Below, piece after piece: positions 1-8,885 of a stretch of DNA of 64,000 bases (position 1 is the stretch's first letter; the number at the start of each line of letters is the position of its first letter). Under the pieces are notes generated by a model. The model worked only from the letters and a program-made list of their open reading frames with translations. It did not search any database and had not been told where the DNA came from. The translations under genes and the position numbers were made by a program. This stretch comes from Paenilisteria newyorkensis (lineage in GTDB: Bacteria; Bacillota; Bacilli; Lactobacillales; Listeriaceae): NCBI RefSeq assembly GCF_000766145.1, contig NZ_JNFB01000012.1, positions 124,001-188,000 on the forward strand, in the 5' to 3' direction.

Positions 1-760
1 CAAAGGCTACTATTCTGGCGGGACTTTAGCATCTGAGGCGGCAATGCTTATCGCGGACGCCTTACAGTTAAAAGAAGGTCTGATTAAGCAAGACGGCTAT
101 ATTTTGAAAACAGAGGGTCACGAGGTTATCGATCTCGGCGATGATATTTACACGCAAGGAAAACCGCATCCAATGATTGACCCTGAAAAACGGATTGCGT
201 TCATTGAAGATGCGGCAAATGATCCGGAAACGGCAGTTATTTTGCTTGATGTGGTGCTTGGTTACGGCTCACATGAAGACATGGCGGGGCAATTGGCGCC
301 AGCGATTAAAGACGTGATTGCAAAAGCGAAAGCGGCCGGACGCGAATTGGCTGTTATTGGAACGGTATGTGGGACGCTTCAAGATCCGCAAGACTACAAG
401 GAACAGCGTCAAACGTTGGAAAATTCTGGCGTAATCGTGAAAGACAGCAATAATGAAGCGGTTAGAACGGGACTCGCGCTCGTTGGTCGTACGGTGGAAG
501 AGGCTGATAAAGCGATTCGTGAAGTCGAGTCAGGCGAAGCAGCGCCAATTTTAGAAGCATCAGACGCGATGTTAAACTTGTTGGCAAAACAACCACGTGT
601 CATCAACGTTGGACTAAAAAGTTTTGCGGAGGCGATTACCGAAACTGGCGGACGTGTCGTGCAATTTGACTGGCGCCCAGTGGCTGGTGGAAATACTGAA
701 CTACAAAAAGTACTACAATTCTTGAATAGTTACCGCGCTGAGACGGCGGACGTGAAATAA
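1..760 (+). CDS. fdrA: FdrA-like acyl-CoA synthetase family protein (C-terminal part)
   Basis: The reading frame is open from base 2, so the gene is cut by the window start; about 252 C-terminal residues are present. Sequence such as VILLDVVLGYGSH and VIGTVCGT fits the succinyl-CoA-synthetase-like C-terminal domain of FdrA. In E. coli FdrA (AllF) works with the DUF1116 and DUF2877 proteins as an oxamate carbamoyltransferase at the end of allantoin breakdown. The same partners follow immediately here, which supports the call. The stop is 22 bases before the next start, so the genes form one operon. The N-terminal CoA-binding half cannot be assessed. Confidence 0.88.
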   Translation, partial: KGYYSGGTLASEAAMLIADALQLKEGLIKQDGYILKTEGHEVIDLGDDIYTQGKPHPMIDPEKRIAFIEDAANDPETAVILLDVVLGYGSHEDMAGQLAPAIKDVIAKAKAAGRELAVIGTVCGTLQDPQDYKEQRQTLENSGVIVKDSNNEAVRTGLALVGRTVEEADKAIREVESGEAAPILEASDAMLNLLAKQPRVINVGLKSFAEAITETGGRVVQFDWRPVAGGNTELQKVLQFLNSYRAETADVK

Positions 761-782
761 ATTTTTGAAGGAGGAAAAAACA

Positions 783-2051
783 ATGACAAACTACCAGACA
801 ATTGATGAAGCAAACCGCGCAGTGGCGGACAAAATCGTTGCATCAGCCCCATTTTTATTGGACGTCGTGCCTGCTAAATCTGTAATCGCTGAGTTAAATG
901 AAGGAAAGGTTTTACTTCACGCGGGCCCTCCGATTAAATGGGAAAACATGACGAGCCCAATGCAAGGTTCGTGTGTTGGGGCCGCATTATTTGAAGAATG
1001 GGCGGACAATGAAGACGACGCGCGTGCGATGCTTGACCGCGGCGATGTCACGTTTATTCCGTGCCATCACGTGGACGCAGTTGGACCAATGGGCGGTATT
1101 ACCTCGGCGAATATGCCAGTTGTTGTCGTGGAAAACCACACAGACGGCAATCGCGCTTACTGTACGATGAACGAAGGCATTGGCGCAGTGCTGCGTTTTG
1201 GTGCTTATTCCGCAGAAGTTGTGAATCGCTTGCGCTGGATGCGTGACGTGCTTGGCCCAGTGCTTAGCAAAGCACTGCAAACGCTCGATGAAGGCATGAA
1301 TCTAAACGTTATCGTTGCAAAAGCAATCGCGATGGGAGACGAGTTCCACCAACGCAATATCGCGGCTTCCCTCGTATTTTTGAAAGAAGTGAGCCCAATC
1401 ATTGTGAGCCTGGATATCGATGAAAAAGAACGCCAAGAAGTCATCAAGTTCCTCGCAGATACCGATCAATTTTTCCTAAATATCATGATGGCTTCCGCAA
1501 AAGCAGTGATGGATGGCGCGCGGATGATTCAAGAAGGCACGATTGTAACTGCGATGTGTCGTAACGGCGAAAACTTCGGAATTCGCATCAGCGGTATGGG
1601 AGACGAATGGTTCACAGCACCCGTCAACACTCCGCAAGGCCTTTATTTCACAGGTTATTCCGGCGAAGATGCGAACCCAGATATCGGGGACAGCGCGATT
1701 ACAGAAACGTTTGGCGTTGGCGGTATGGCAATGATTGCAGCACCAGCCGTGACTCGTTTTGTCGGTACAGGCGGATTTGGCGACGCACTGAAAACAAGTA
1801 ATGAAATGCTTGAAATCGTGATCGACCAAAACCCAAATTTCACCGTTCCAACATGGGATTTTCAAGGAATTTGCCTCGGTATTGACGCTCGTAAAGTAGT
1901 CGAAACCGGCATTACACCAGTCATCAACACTGGAATCGCCCATAAAAAAGCAGGTATCGGCCAAATCGGCGCTGGAACCGTAAACCCACCAGTTGCCTGT
2001 TTTGAAAAAGCAATCACAGCCTACGCAGAAAAGTTAGGCTTAACCGTATAA
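783..2051 (+). CDS. DUF1116 family protein (YlbE/AllG-like)
   Basis: A 422-residue protein of the DUF1116 family, the large partner of FdrA in the proposed oxamate carbamoyltransferase. Start ATG 783 is preferred over the upstream in-frame ATG at 765 because GAAGGAGG lies at 767-774, eight bases before it. Family-like stretches include HAGPPIKW near the N-terminus and CRNGENFGIRISG in the middle. It is cytosolic, with no signal or membrane segment. It sits between fdrA and the fused DUF2877/carbamate kinase gene with short gaps, so it is probably co-transcribed and co-functional. Family assignment is firm; the exact reaction rests on E. coli work recalled, not on this sequence. Confidence 0.88.
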   Translation: MTNYQTIDEANRAVADKIVASAPFLLDVVPAKSVIAELNEGKVLLHAGPPIKWENMTSPMQGSCVGAALFEEWADNEDDARAMLDRGDVTFIPCHHVDAVGPMGGITSANMPVVVVENHTDGNRAYCTMNEGIGAVLRFGAYSAEVVNRLRWMRDVLGPVLSKALQTLDEGMNLNVIVAKAIAMGDEFHQRNIAASLVFLKEVSPIIVSLDIDEKERQEVIKFLADTDQFFLNIMMASAKAVMDGARMIQEGTIVTAMCRNGENFGIRISGMGDEWFTAPVNTPQGLYFTGYSGEDANPDIGDSAITETFGVGGMAMIAAPAVTRFVGTGGFGDALKTSNEMLEIVIDQNPNFTVPTWDFQGICLGIDARKVVETGITPVINTGIAHKKAGIGQIGAGTVNPPVACFEKAITAYAEKLGLTV

Positions 2052-2068
2052 AAAGGAGGTGAAAAAGG

Positions 2069-3835
2069 ATGTCAATGATTCAATCACAGCGCATGGCTCA
2101 AAACGTCGCGAATTTGCTAGTTGAGCGTCAAACATGGCGCGTCCACAGTGTTTTCACAAACGGTTTCAACTTGGAAAACGAAGCCGAACGCATTTTTATC
2201 GGCACAACCAAAAACGGCCAACTACCATTTGCTGTTCAAATAACAACTCGCGACGTAACCAAGCTTATCGCTACGATTCAAGCCAATCAAACCTTCCAAT
2301 ACGAAGGCGGCATCCTTTTTCACCAACAATCCAAGCTTCAAATCACGCTCACTGGTGCCACCCAATACACCAGCAAACGTGAAAAAACAGCAATTCAGCC
2401 GAATCCCAGTTTTTTAACACACACATTGCAAAGCGAGAAGCAAACAGGACTAGGTTTTTCCATCCGAGAATGGCTAACCCAGCCCGAAACCGCGAATCTC
2501 GCAAAAGCAATAAGCAGCACAGACTCGGCGTTTATCGAACAAACCTTGCGCTATTTTATAGGTCGCGGCAGTGGTTTGACGCCATCCGGAGACGACATCT
2601 TGCTCGGCATTTTGCTCGTTGGGCAGGAAAGCCGGACTTTTAAAGAAGTATTAGCGACATTAATCCAGACCGAGCTATTGACCACAGACATCAGCCAAAC
2701 CTATCTGAAATACGCGTTACAAGACCAATTCAGCGACACATTACTCGCACTATACGAAGCATTCCAAAAGGGCGCAGAAACTGGGGAAATCATCGAACAC
2801 ATTTACCAAAACGGACATACGTCGGGAATAGACACGATAGCAGGTGTCGCACTCGCAATAAAGGAGGAATTTTCAATGGGAAAACGCGTAGTTATCGCGC
2901 TTGGCGGTAATGCAATCTTGCAACCGAATCAAGAAGCAACATTTGAAAACCAATTAAAAAACGTGGAAGACAGCTGTGCAAAAATCGCAGAAATCACAGA
3001 AGCAGGGCACAAAGTCATCGTGACACACGGAAACGGCCCGCAAGTCGGCAATATTTTACGTCAAAACGAAGAAGCCAAAGCATACGTTCCAGCGCTGCCA
3101 ATCGACGCGTGTAGCGCAGAATCACAAGGTTTTATCGGCTACATGATGGAACAATCACTAAAAAATGAACTCGCACGCAAAAAACTACCAACAAACGTCA
3201 TCACGCTTTTAACACAAACCGAAGTTAGCGCGAGCGATCCCGCATTCCAAAGCCCAACAAAGCCAATCGGTGTTTTCTATACACGCGAAGAAGCCGTTGA
3301 ACTCTCCGCTGAAAAAGGCTGGGAAATGGCAGAAGACGCAGGCCGAGGATACCGCCGCGTTGTCCCATCCCCACAACCACAAAAAATCCATGGCGTCGAA
3401 GCGATTAAGCAACTTGTAGCCACGGATACCGTCGTTATTTCGACAGGCGGAGGCGGAATTCCCGTCGTGCAAAATGAAGAAGGCGACCTAAAAGGCGTCG
3501 AAGCAGTCATCGACAAAGACCGTTCCGCATTACGCCTATCCGAACAAGTCGAAGCTGACGTTTTCATGATTTTAACCGACGTGCCAAACGTTTACCTACA
3601 TTTCGGCGAACCAAATCAACAAAAACTAGAAGGCGTTCCAGTCAAAGAAGCGAAAGAATACATGAAAGAAGGCCATTTCGCAGACGGCAGCATGGGTCCA
3701 AAAATGGAAGCAGCGATTGCCTTTGCCGAATCTGGAAAAGAAGCCATCATTTGCTCACTAGACGCTGCAGTAGAAGCATTAGCTGGCTGCGCAGGAACAC
3801 GAATTTTGCCCCAAAAAAGCACGGTAAACGCTTAA
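2069..3835 (+). CDS. DUF2877 (YlbF/AllH-like) protein fused in frame to carbamate kinase
   Basis: A single 588-codon frame. Residues 1-269 are a DUF2877 protein (GRGSGLTPSGDDILLG motif), and residues 270-588 are a complete carbamate kinase starting MGKRVVIALGGNAIL. The kinase makes ATP from carbamoyl phosphate, the expected product of the FdrA/DUF1116/DUF2877 enzyme. No stop separates the halves, yet a full ribosome-binding site (AAGGAGG, 2861-2867) sits eight bases before the internal ATG at 2876. The locus may therefore make a fusion, a free kinase of 319 residues, or both. The main start ATG 2069 has AGGAGGTG at 2053-2060. In E. coli the two parts are separate genes (ylbF, ybcF). Confidence 0.87.
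   Translation: MSMIQSQRMAQNVANLLVERQTWRVHSVFTNGFNLENEAERIFIGTTKNGQLPFAVQITTRDVTKLIATIQANQTFQYEGGILFHQQSKLQITLTGATQYTSKREKTAIQPNPSFLTHTLQSEKQTGLGFSIREWLTQPETANLAKAISSTDSAFIEQTLRYFIGRGSGLTPSGDDILLGILLVGQESRTFKEVLATLIQTELLTTDISQTYLKYALQDQFSDTLLALYEAFQKGAETGEIIEHIYQNGHTSGIDTIAGVALAIKEEFSMGKRVVIALGGNAILQPNQEATFENQLKNVEDSCAKIAEITEAGHKVIVTHGNGPQVGNILRQNEEAKAYVPALPIDACSAESQGFIGYMMEQSLKNELARKKLPTNVITLLTQTEVSASDPAFQSPTKPIGVFYTREEAVELSAEKGWEMAEDAGRGYRRVVPSPQPQKIHGVEAIKQLVATDTVVISTGGGGIPVVQNEEGDLKGVEAVIDKDRSALRLSEQVEADVFMILTDVPNVYLHFGEPNQQKLEGVPVKEAKEYMKEGHFADGSMGPKMEAAIAFAESGKEAIICSLDAAVEALAGCAGTRILPQKSTVNA
2861..2878 (+). promoter_or_regulatory. internal ribosome-binding site and start for carbamate kinase
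   Basis: AAGGAGG at 2861-2867 is followed by an 8-base spacer and ATG at 2876, in frame inside the DUF2877-kinase gene. The geometry is as good as that of any free-standing gene in this window, so independent initiation of the kinase is likely. Confidence 0.6.
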
Positions 3836-3846
3836 AAATGTATTTT

Positions 3847-3883
3847 AAAAAGGTCAAATAGCTCATCGCTACTTGACCTTTTT
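3847..3883. terminator. bidirectional terminator between the kinase and sugar porter genes
   Basis: AAAAAGGTCAA pairs with TTGACCTTTTT around a short loop. The convergent genes end on either side, and T-runs exist on both strands. Confidence 0.8.
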
Positions 3884-3891
3884 CATTGCTA

Positions 3892-5271
3892 CTAAATTGC
3901 TTTCGCAGTACTCGTTCTATTTTTATTATTCAATGCTTTCGTCTCATTTTTCACTAGCGCATCCTCAATTTCCTCTAACGTATAGCCCCGTGTCTCAAAT
4001 ACAAAGCTTCTAACAAAGAATACCGCAGCGACGCAAACCAGTCCGAAAATAATGAACAGCGTCACATTTCCAATCGTTTCTTCTAAAACCGGAAAACTAA
4101 CCGAAACAGTCCAGTTAGCCACCCAGTTCACCAGCGACGCGATACCAACAGCTAAACCGCGAATTTGCAACGGGAAGATTTCGCCGATCATAACCCACAT
4201 AACCGGTCCCCAAGTTGCGCAAAAACTAGAAATATAAGTAGCTAGGAAAATAAAGGTGAACAGATGGAATCCAGGTTTATCCGCTTCTAAATGGAACGCC
4301 GCAGATAAAGCAAAGAACGAAACGCCCATCGCCAAAGCCCCAACCATCAGCACTTTTCTCCGGTCAAACCGATCCATCAATGACACGGCTACGGCAGTTA
4401 CAATAACATAGAAAATACCTAGAAAAATTTGCGTCTGAATCGCCGAAGTAGCGTCTGTCCCACCACTCATTAAAATACGCGGCGCATAATAAAAGACCGT
4501 ATTACAACCCATCCACTGTTGCAAAATAGCTAAACCAAAAGCCGCAATCACGGATGGACGCACCCATTTTGAAAAGACATCTTTCAAACGACCTTTTTCA
4601 ATATGACTCTGCTCCTCGATTTCAAGGATTTCCGCTTCCGCCTCTGACTTGCTACGAATGTTTAGCAAGATGGCTTCCGCTTCCGCACGTTTCCCAACTT
4701 TCACCAAATAACGCGGTGATTCTGGTAATAAAATGCCACCAATAAACAGAATAAGTGCAGGCACCGCAGCAAAACCTAACATCAATTCCCAACCAATCGG
4801 TGAATCCCGCCAAACATAATTCGCAATGTAAGCGAGCAACATCCCAATCATAATCATCAACTGATTCAAAGAAGATAAGCTTCCACGCTGATTCGCTGGT
4901 GCCAATTCGGCCAAGTACATCGGAACAAGCGCACTAGCTCCACCAACCGCTATACCTAAGAACATCCGCGAAATAATTAAGGCCGTCACATCAGGCGACA
5001 AGGCACTGCCCAAAGCCCCCACAAAGAAGATAAAAGCAGTCAAAATAACCATTTTCTTACGGCCATATCGATCCGATAACGGTGAAATTAAGACCGCCCC
5101 GACAACCGCCCCAATCAAAATACAACTAACGACAAATCCAATCTCGCCATTACTTAATTGAAGCTCATCCTGAATAAAAATCTGCGCTCCAGCAATGACA
5201 CCAGTATCATAACCAAATAATAGTCCACCTAAAGCACCGAAAAAGTAAATTAAATTTTTTGATAATCTCAT
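3892..5271 (-). CDS. MFS sugar:proton symporter
   Basis: A 459-residue, 12-helix major facilitator of the sugar porter family. Signatures seen are FGYDTGVIAGA near residue 19, DRYGRKK at 67-73, PESPRYLV at 183-190, QQWMGCN near 250 and DRFDRRK in the second half. It resembles IolT/CsbC/AraE-type importers; the substrate cannot be told from sequence. It is divergent from an AraC-type regulator that probably controls it, and a cre-like site lies in the shared upstream region, suggesting CcpA catabolite control. Confidence 0.9.
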   Translation of the reverse strand: MRLSKNLIYFFGALGGLLFGYDTGVIAGAQIFIQDELQLSNGEIGFVVSCILIGAVVGAVLISPLSDRYGRKKMVILTAFIFFVGALGSALSPDVTALIISRMFLGIAVGGASALVPMYLAELAPANQRGSLSSLNQLMIMIGMLLAYIANYVWRDSPIGWELMLGFAAVPALILFIGGILLPESPRYLVKVGKRAEAEAILLNIRSKSEAEAEILEIEEQSHIEKGRLKDVFSKWVRPSVIAAFGLAILQQWMGCNTVFYYAPRILMSGGTDATSAIQTQIFLGIFYVIVTAVAVSLMDRFDRRKVLMVGALAMGVSFFALSAAFHLEADKPGFHLFTFIFLATYISSFCATWGPVMWVMIGEIFPLQIRGLAVGIASLVNWVANWTVSVSFPVLEETIGNVTLFIIFGLVCVAAVFFVRSFVFETRGYTLEEIEDALVKNETKALNNKNRTSTAKAI

Positions 5272-5346
5272 AAATATCCCCCATTTTTAGTAGTATAAAC
5301 AATGATTGCGCTATTCATTTCCTCCTTTGATGATATAAATTATATA

Positions 5347-5362
5347 TTGCTTCCGCTTTCAA
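5347..5362 (-). promoter_or_regulatory. candidate catabolite-responsive element
   Basis: On the minus strand this reads TTGAAAGCGGAAGCAA, a fair match to the CcpA cre consensus. It lies between the sugar porter and the AraC regulator. Assigned on pattern only. Confidence 0.4.
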
Positions 5363-5399
5363 TTTCGCTTATAGTAAGAATATTGAGGAGGGAAGGAAC

Positions 5400-6344
5400 A
5401 TGACCAATGAATTTGAGTTAATTGAACATAGTAAAGTACAAGACATTCATGTTTTTCTGATTGAGATGCATTATCGTAGCATGCACCTACATATGGATAT
5501 CGAAGTCGTCTATTTGCTAAGTGGTTCGCTAAATATTGTGACAAATAACAAGAAAATTTCACTCGAAAAAGGCGATTTTATTGTCTTAAATTCCTGCCAA
5601 TTACACGAATTAGATTCGAAAAATTCTGCATTGTTATTAATTTTTCAATTTTCGCCAAAGATTTTTGAAGCTTTTTTCCCGCAAATTAACGAGGTTTATT
5701 TCGACACAACGCCTATCACCTTAGAAGCTTCCGAAACGGGCCGGCGTCTGTTAGGAAATATAGTAGCCGCAAGTCAAGCCTATTTTAAAGAAGAAGCCTA
5801 CTTTTCACTGCTGTGCCACGGCTTTTCCTCCATTATCATGTTTGATTTAATGAAACTCGTCCCGCACAAACAAATGAAAGAAGAAAAGAAAGATCAGCTA
5901 CTATTAAAACTCGAAAGAATCAAAAGAATAAGCGATTACATTTCCAAACACTATCAAGAAAAGCTGTTACTTTCTGACATAGCAGAGAAAGAAGCGCTAT
6001 CATTTACCTATTTATCGCACTTTTTCCACGAAAATTTTGGTGTAACGTTCCAAGAATACGTCAATCTTCTCCGATGTGAAAAAGCGAAATATTTATTAAT
6101 CCATACAGAAAGCACACTCTTAACTATTTGCGGCATTTGCGGTTTTTCCGATTTGCGTTATCTCAATAGTTCCTTCCAGCGCTTTTATGGCGTAAGCCCG
6201 AAAACATTTCGAAAGCAGAACCAAGATTGCCCAAACCAAGTGAATACGCTAAAACAAGATGTGACAAATAAACAGTATATTTTCTCAAAAACGCAGAGCC
6301 TGGAGAAAATCACGCGGTTCTTCACGCCACCATTTCAGCAATAA
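5400..6344 (+). CDS. AraC family transcriptional regulator
   Basis: A 314-residue protein with an N-terminal cupin-like sensor (HLHMDIEVVYLLSG, then KGDFIVLNSCQLHEL) and a C-terminal double helix-turn-helix, roughly residues 170-280 (ISDYISKHYQEKLLLSDIA, then GFSDLRYLNSSFQRFYGVSP). AraC regulators of this layout bind a small molecule, often a sugar, and activate nearby transport or catabolic genes. The divergent sugar porter is the likely target. GAGGAGGGAAGG precedes the ATG. About 35 residues follow the HTH, slightly longer than usual. Confidence 0.9.
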   Translation: MTNEFELIEHSKVQDIHVFLIEMHYRSMHLHMDIEVVYLLSGSLNIVTNNKKISLEKGDFIVLNSCQLHELDSKNSALLLIFQFSPKIFEAFFPQINEVYFDTTPITLEASETGRRLLGNIVAASQAYFKEEAYFSLLCHGFSSIIMFDLMKLVPHKQMKEEKKDQLLLKLERIKRISDYISKHYQEKLLLSDIAEKEALSFTYLSHFFHENFGVTFQEYVNLLRCEKAKYLLIHTESTLLTICGICGFSDLRYLNSSFQRFYGVSPKTFRKQNQDCPNQVNTLKQDVTNKQYIFSKTQSLEKITRFFTPPFQQ

Positions 6345-6629
6345 CTAAAACTACAATGTTGCGTTCAATTAAATAGCCGTTTTTCGCCATCATTTAAAGT
6401 TAGCGCTTACTTAACTACTATAAACTGTATTTTATCACTTTTATTTTTGGTTTTCCCACATGATTTTATTCTCATTAATAGACAATCTTGCTATTTTAGA
6501 GAATGTCCATAAATTAGTTAAAATCACAGCCCCCAAAAGCCCAGGATTAAGCTCCGTTTATTTTTTAATTAAATTCTAATCTAGATCACAGCTAAATCTC
6601 CCCGACGACCGTTATTATATAGTTATAAG

Positions 6630-6723
6630 CTAACAAATTAAATTTTTATTCTTTCCCCTGAGAATAAAATCCCAAACTCCCTTTTTGACCACCGCGGTTC
6701 CTCCCTTTCCGCGGTGGTTTTTT
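6630..6723 (+). ncRNA. candidate small RNA with unpaired UCCC motifs
   Basis: A -10-like TATAGT lies at 6618-6623. The following ~95 bases fold into a hairpin (TTTTATTCT with AGAATAAAA) and then a strong intrinsic terminator (ACCACCGCGG at 6688-6697 with CCGCGGTGGT at 6709-6718, then T6). Loops and linkers carry repeated TCCC: TTTCCCCTG, ATCCCAAACTCCC and TTCCTCCCTTTCC. Listeria LhrC-family sRNAs use unpaired UCCC motifs to cover ribosome-binding sites of surface-protein mRNAs, so this may be a relative. No clear -35 was seen. The rest of the 617-base gap (6345-6961) holds only AT-rich sequence and a hairpin repeat. Confidence 0.45.
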
Positions 6724-6782
6724 GTTGTGTATTTTTCACCAAATTTTGTTTAATTGTCTAATTTTAAAGGTCATGCTACACC

Positions 6783-6905
6783 TCAGCGAAGCGACAAATG
6801 CTTAGATTCTAGGCAAAAGCGAGTACCGAAGCGGAATGTACTAAGGTACATGAGCACCGGAACACAGCTTTTAACGACGGAGATGAGCGTTTGTCGCTTC
6901 GCTGA
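6783..6905. repeat. long hairpin intergenic repeat, copy A
   Basis: The ends pair as TCAGCGAAGCGACAAATGCT with AGCGTTTGTCGCTTCGCTGA. The interior (AGGCAAAAGCGAGTACC ... AGCTTTTAACGACGG) is the reverse complement of copies B and E. It lies after the candidate sRNA terminator and before the polysaccharide deacetylase. An open frame across it (6754-7104) is judged spurious. Confidence 0.8.
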
Positions 6906-6961
6906 AAGACCAAACGCTCTTTTTGACCACAGTGGTTTTTTGTTGTGCTTTTATGCACTGA

Positions 6962-7735
6962 TTACAAATCTGGATCCTTCCGAAAATTCAGATGAAAGTC
7001 ATTATCCTCAAAATAAGGCATCAATTCAAAACCCTTTTCTCGAATTGCTTTTACTAAGCTGGGAATTGCTTTTAATGTATCTTCTGTTTCGTGTACCAAA
7101 ATAACGGGGGAAATTTTATGGAATTTATCTAGTTGTTCCTTAATAGAGGTCACTATTTCTTGAGGTTTTCCTTTGTGTCGCCAATCTTCACTATCGATAT
7201 TCCAATCAAGTAGGCGGTACTTTTTTTCCTGCGCATTTTTGATTTGCATCGCACTTAAATATGTACTGCCATAAGGTGCCCGAATTAGCTTTATTTGCTT
7301 ACCTAGAAGGCTGTTAAGTAGTGTCGATTCTTGTTCCATTTCTGGGATGAACTGGCCATTTTTGTACAATTTTTTTGCGTCGTGCGTCATACTATGCATA
7401 CCTATACTATTACCGGCTTGGGCGGCTTCTTTGACTGCCTGTTTGCGGTCTCCTGTAATATTATTGCCAACGAGGAAAAAAGTAGCCTTCACGTTTTCCT
7501 TTTTTAGTGCGGCTACAATCGCTGACATGTACTTTGTCGGGCCGTCATCAATGGTCAAATAAGCAATTTTGTGTTCACTGGCTTGTTTTGGCGCTTGTTG
7601 ACGTGGTGGTTCTTGTTTACTCGTTTTTTTGTCTACTTTTGCTACATCCGCGGATTTCAGAAAGAAAGAAGCGCCAACGACTAAACAGGGAATGAGTAAC
7701 AGAATCGATGCTATCACGATAAGTTTCTTTTTCAT
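6962..7735 (-). CDS. polysaccharide deacetylase (NodB/PgdA-like), membrane-anchored
   Basis: A 257-residue protein with an N-terminal membrane anchor (residues 5-26) and a NodB homology domain showing all five motifs: TIDDGP (61-66), HSMTHD (114-119, metal histidines), RAPYGS (152-157), DWNIDSEDW (177-185) and LVHET (near 220). Such enzymes remove acetyl groups from peptidoglycan or other cell-surface sugars outside the membrane. Peptidoglycan GlcNAc deacetylation confers lysozyme resistance in Listeria, but the substrate here is inferred. It appears monocistronic. Confidence 0.9.
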   Translation of the reverse strand: MKKKLIVIASILLLIPCLVVGASFFLKSADVAKVDKKTSKQEPPRQQAPKQASEHKIAYLTIDDGPTKYMSAIVAALKKENVKATFFLVGNNITGDRKQAVKEAAQAGNSIGMHSMTHDAKKLYKNGQFIPEMEQESTLLNSLLGKQIKLIRAPYGSTYLSAMQIKNAQEKKYRLLDWNIDSEDWRHKGKPQEIVTSIKEQLDKFHKISPVILVHETEDTLKAIPSLVKAIREKGFELMPYFEDNDFHLNFRKDPDL

Positions 7736-7966
7736 TTCATTACCTCCATCTGATTTATTAAATGATATCGTTCCATGCTACCAATAAAGTTTAAAGAAAT
7801 TTATAAAGCTTCTCTAATATTCGCATAAGATAAAGGACGCGATGCACGCTTTCATGTTTAGCCAGCAAACACAATGGGAATGGTAGTCTAGATTCATAAA
7901 AATAAATCGGTTTCAGTAACTTTTCAGAAAAAGTGTGAAAATATTTCATTATCGTTAAAATGGTTA

Positions 7967-7995
7967 TTTTCAAAGCGCTTATTTCGTGCTACAAT
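7967..7995 (+). promoter_or_regulatory. probable promoter of the FNT channel gene
   Basis: TTTTCA at 7967-7972 and TACAAT at 7990-7995 are separated by 17 bases. A palindromic AAAGCGCTT lies just after the -35 and could be an operator. Confidence 0.5.
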
Positions 7996-8026
7996 AGTAA
8001 AGTTGTGGCGTTATGAAAACTGATTA

Positions 8027-8842
8027 ATGGAGATGAAGAATTTGGACTCAGAAAATAGTACATTAATGCAGAAAATCGATTACAGTACGCGTAAGAAAAT
8101 CGATCTTGTGCATCATAGTGTTGCCCGTTATATTTTCCGTGCTGTGCTAGCTTGTTTATTTTTAACATTAGGAACGGCGGTTGCGGTTATGATTGGCGAC
8201 AAGGTGGATCATTTTGCACACGGACTTGGTAAAATCGTTTATGCATTCATGTTCAGCTGGTCACTTGTAATGATTATTTATATGAACGCCGAGCTCGGTA
8301 CAAGTAATATGATGTACATGACAACAGGTGTCTACCAAAAAATCATTAAACCCGGTAAAGCTTTAGGTATTTTATTTTTTTGTATATTATGTAATTTAAT
8401 CGGTGGTATTTTGGCTGGGTATTTGATGTCACTCACATCGGCATTCCACGCGTTACCAGCCGACCATTTCTTATTCACAGCCGTTACTGGCAAACTCGAA
8501 AAAGAACCATTACAAATTTTTATTGAAGCGATATTTGCGAATATTGTCGTGAACACGGCGGTTATTTGTACGATGCGGATGAAAGACGATGCAGGAAAAA
8601 TCTTCGCGATGGTCTTCATTATCTTCATCTTTGCTTTCCTAGGTTTCGAGCACGTTATCGCTAACTTCTCGTCATTCTCACTGGCATTCTTTGCCTCAGG
8701 CGGTCACTTAGACGCGATGACATGGAGCAGCGTATCAACGAACCTCTCTCTAGCATTACTCGGAAACTATGTCGGCGGTGGTCTCGTTATCGGACTTGGC
8801 TATGCATGGCTCAATAAGACGAAATCGATTTATAAAGACTAA
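8027..8842 (+). CDS. formate/nitrite transporter family membrane protein
   Basis: A 271-residue, six-helix protein of the FNT channel family (ELGTSNMMYM, then GFEHVIANF and NYVGGGLVIGLGYAW). FNT proteins move formate, nitrite, hydrosulfide or similar small anions across the inner membrane; the substrate is not resolved here. The start is uncertain: ATG 8027 has no Shine-Dalgarno, while TTG 8042 has GGAG nine bases upstream and may be the true start (266 residues). A promoter lies immediately upstream and a strong terminator follows, so it is monocistronic. Confidence 0.87.
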   Translation: MEMKNLDSENSTLMQKIDYSTRKKIDLVHHSVARYIFRAVLACLFLTLGTAVAVMIGDKVDHFAHGLGKIVYAFMFSWSLVMIIYMNAELGTSNMMYMTTGVYQKIIKPGKALGILFFCILCNLIGGILAGYLMSLTSAFHALPADHFLFTAVTGKLEKEPLQIFIEAIFANIVVNTAVICTMRMKDDAGKIFAMVFIIFIFAFLGFEHVIANFSSFSLAFFASGGHLDAMTWSSVSTNLSLALLGNYVGGGLVIGLGYAWLNKTKSIYKD

Positions 8843-8885
8843 AAAATGCGCGGTCTAGGAGATTTTCCTAAACTGCGCATTTTTT
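8841..8885. terminator. terminator after the FNT gene
   Basis: AAAAAATGCGC pairs with GCGCATTTTTT, with an inner AGGA/TCCT pairing. It serves both the FNT gene and the convergent LRR gene. Confidence 0.8.

Noticed and set aside
987-1964. Long minus-strand frames opposite the DUF1116 gene
   Set aside because: Shadows caused by codon bias of the plus-strand gene; no start signals or family features.
6754-7104. 116-codon open frame on the plus strand
   Set aside because: It runs through hairpin repeat copy A and antisense into the deacetylase gene, with no ribosome-binding site; similar text occurs in other repeat copies.
7934-7951. Crp/Fnr-like box TGTGA...TTCAT before the FNT gene
   Set aside because: The half-sites do not match well and the region is AT-rich; not listed as a site.
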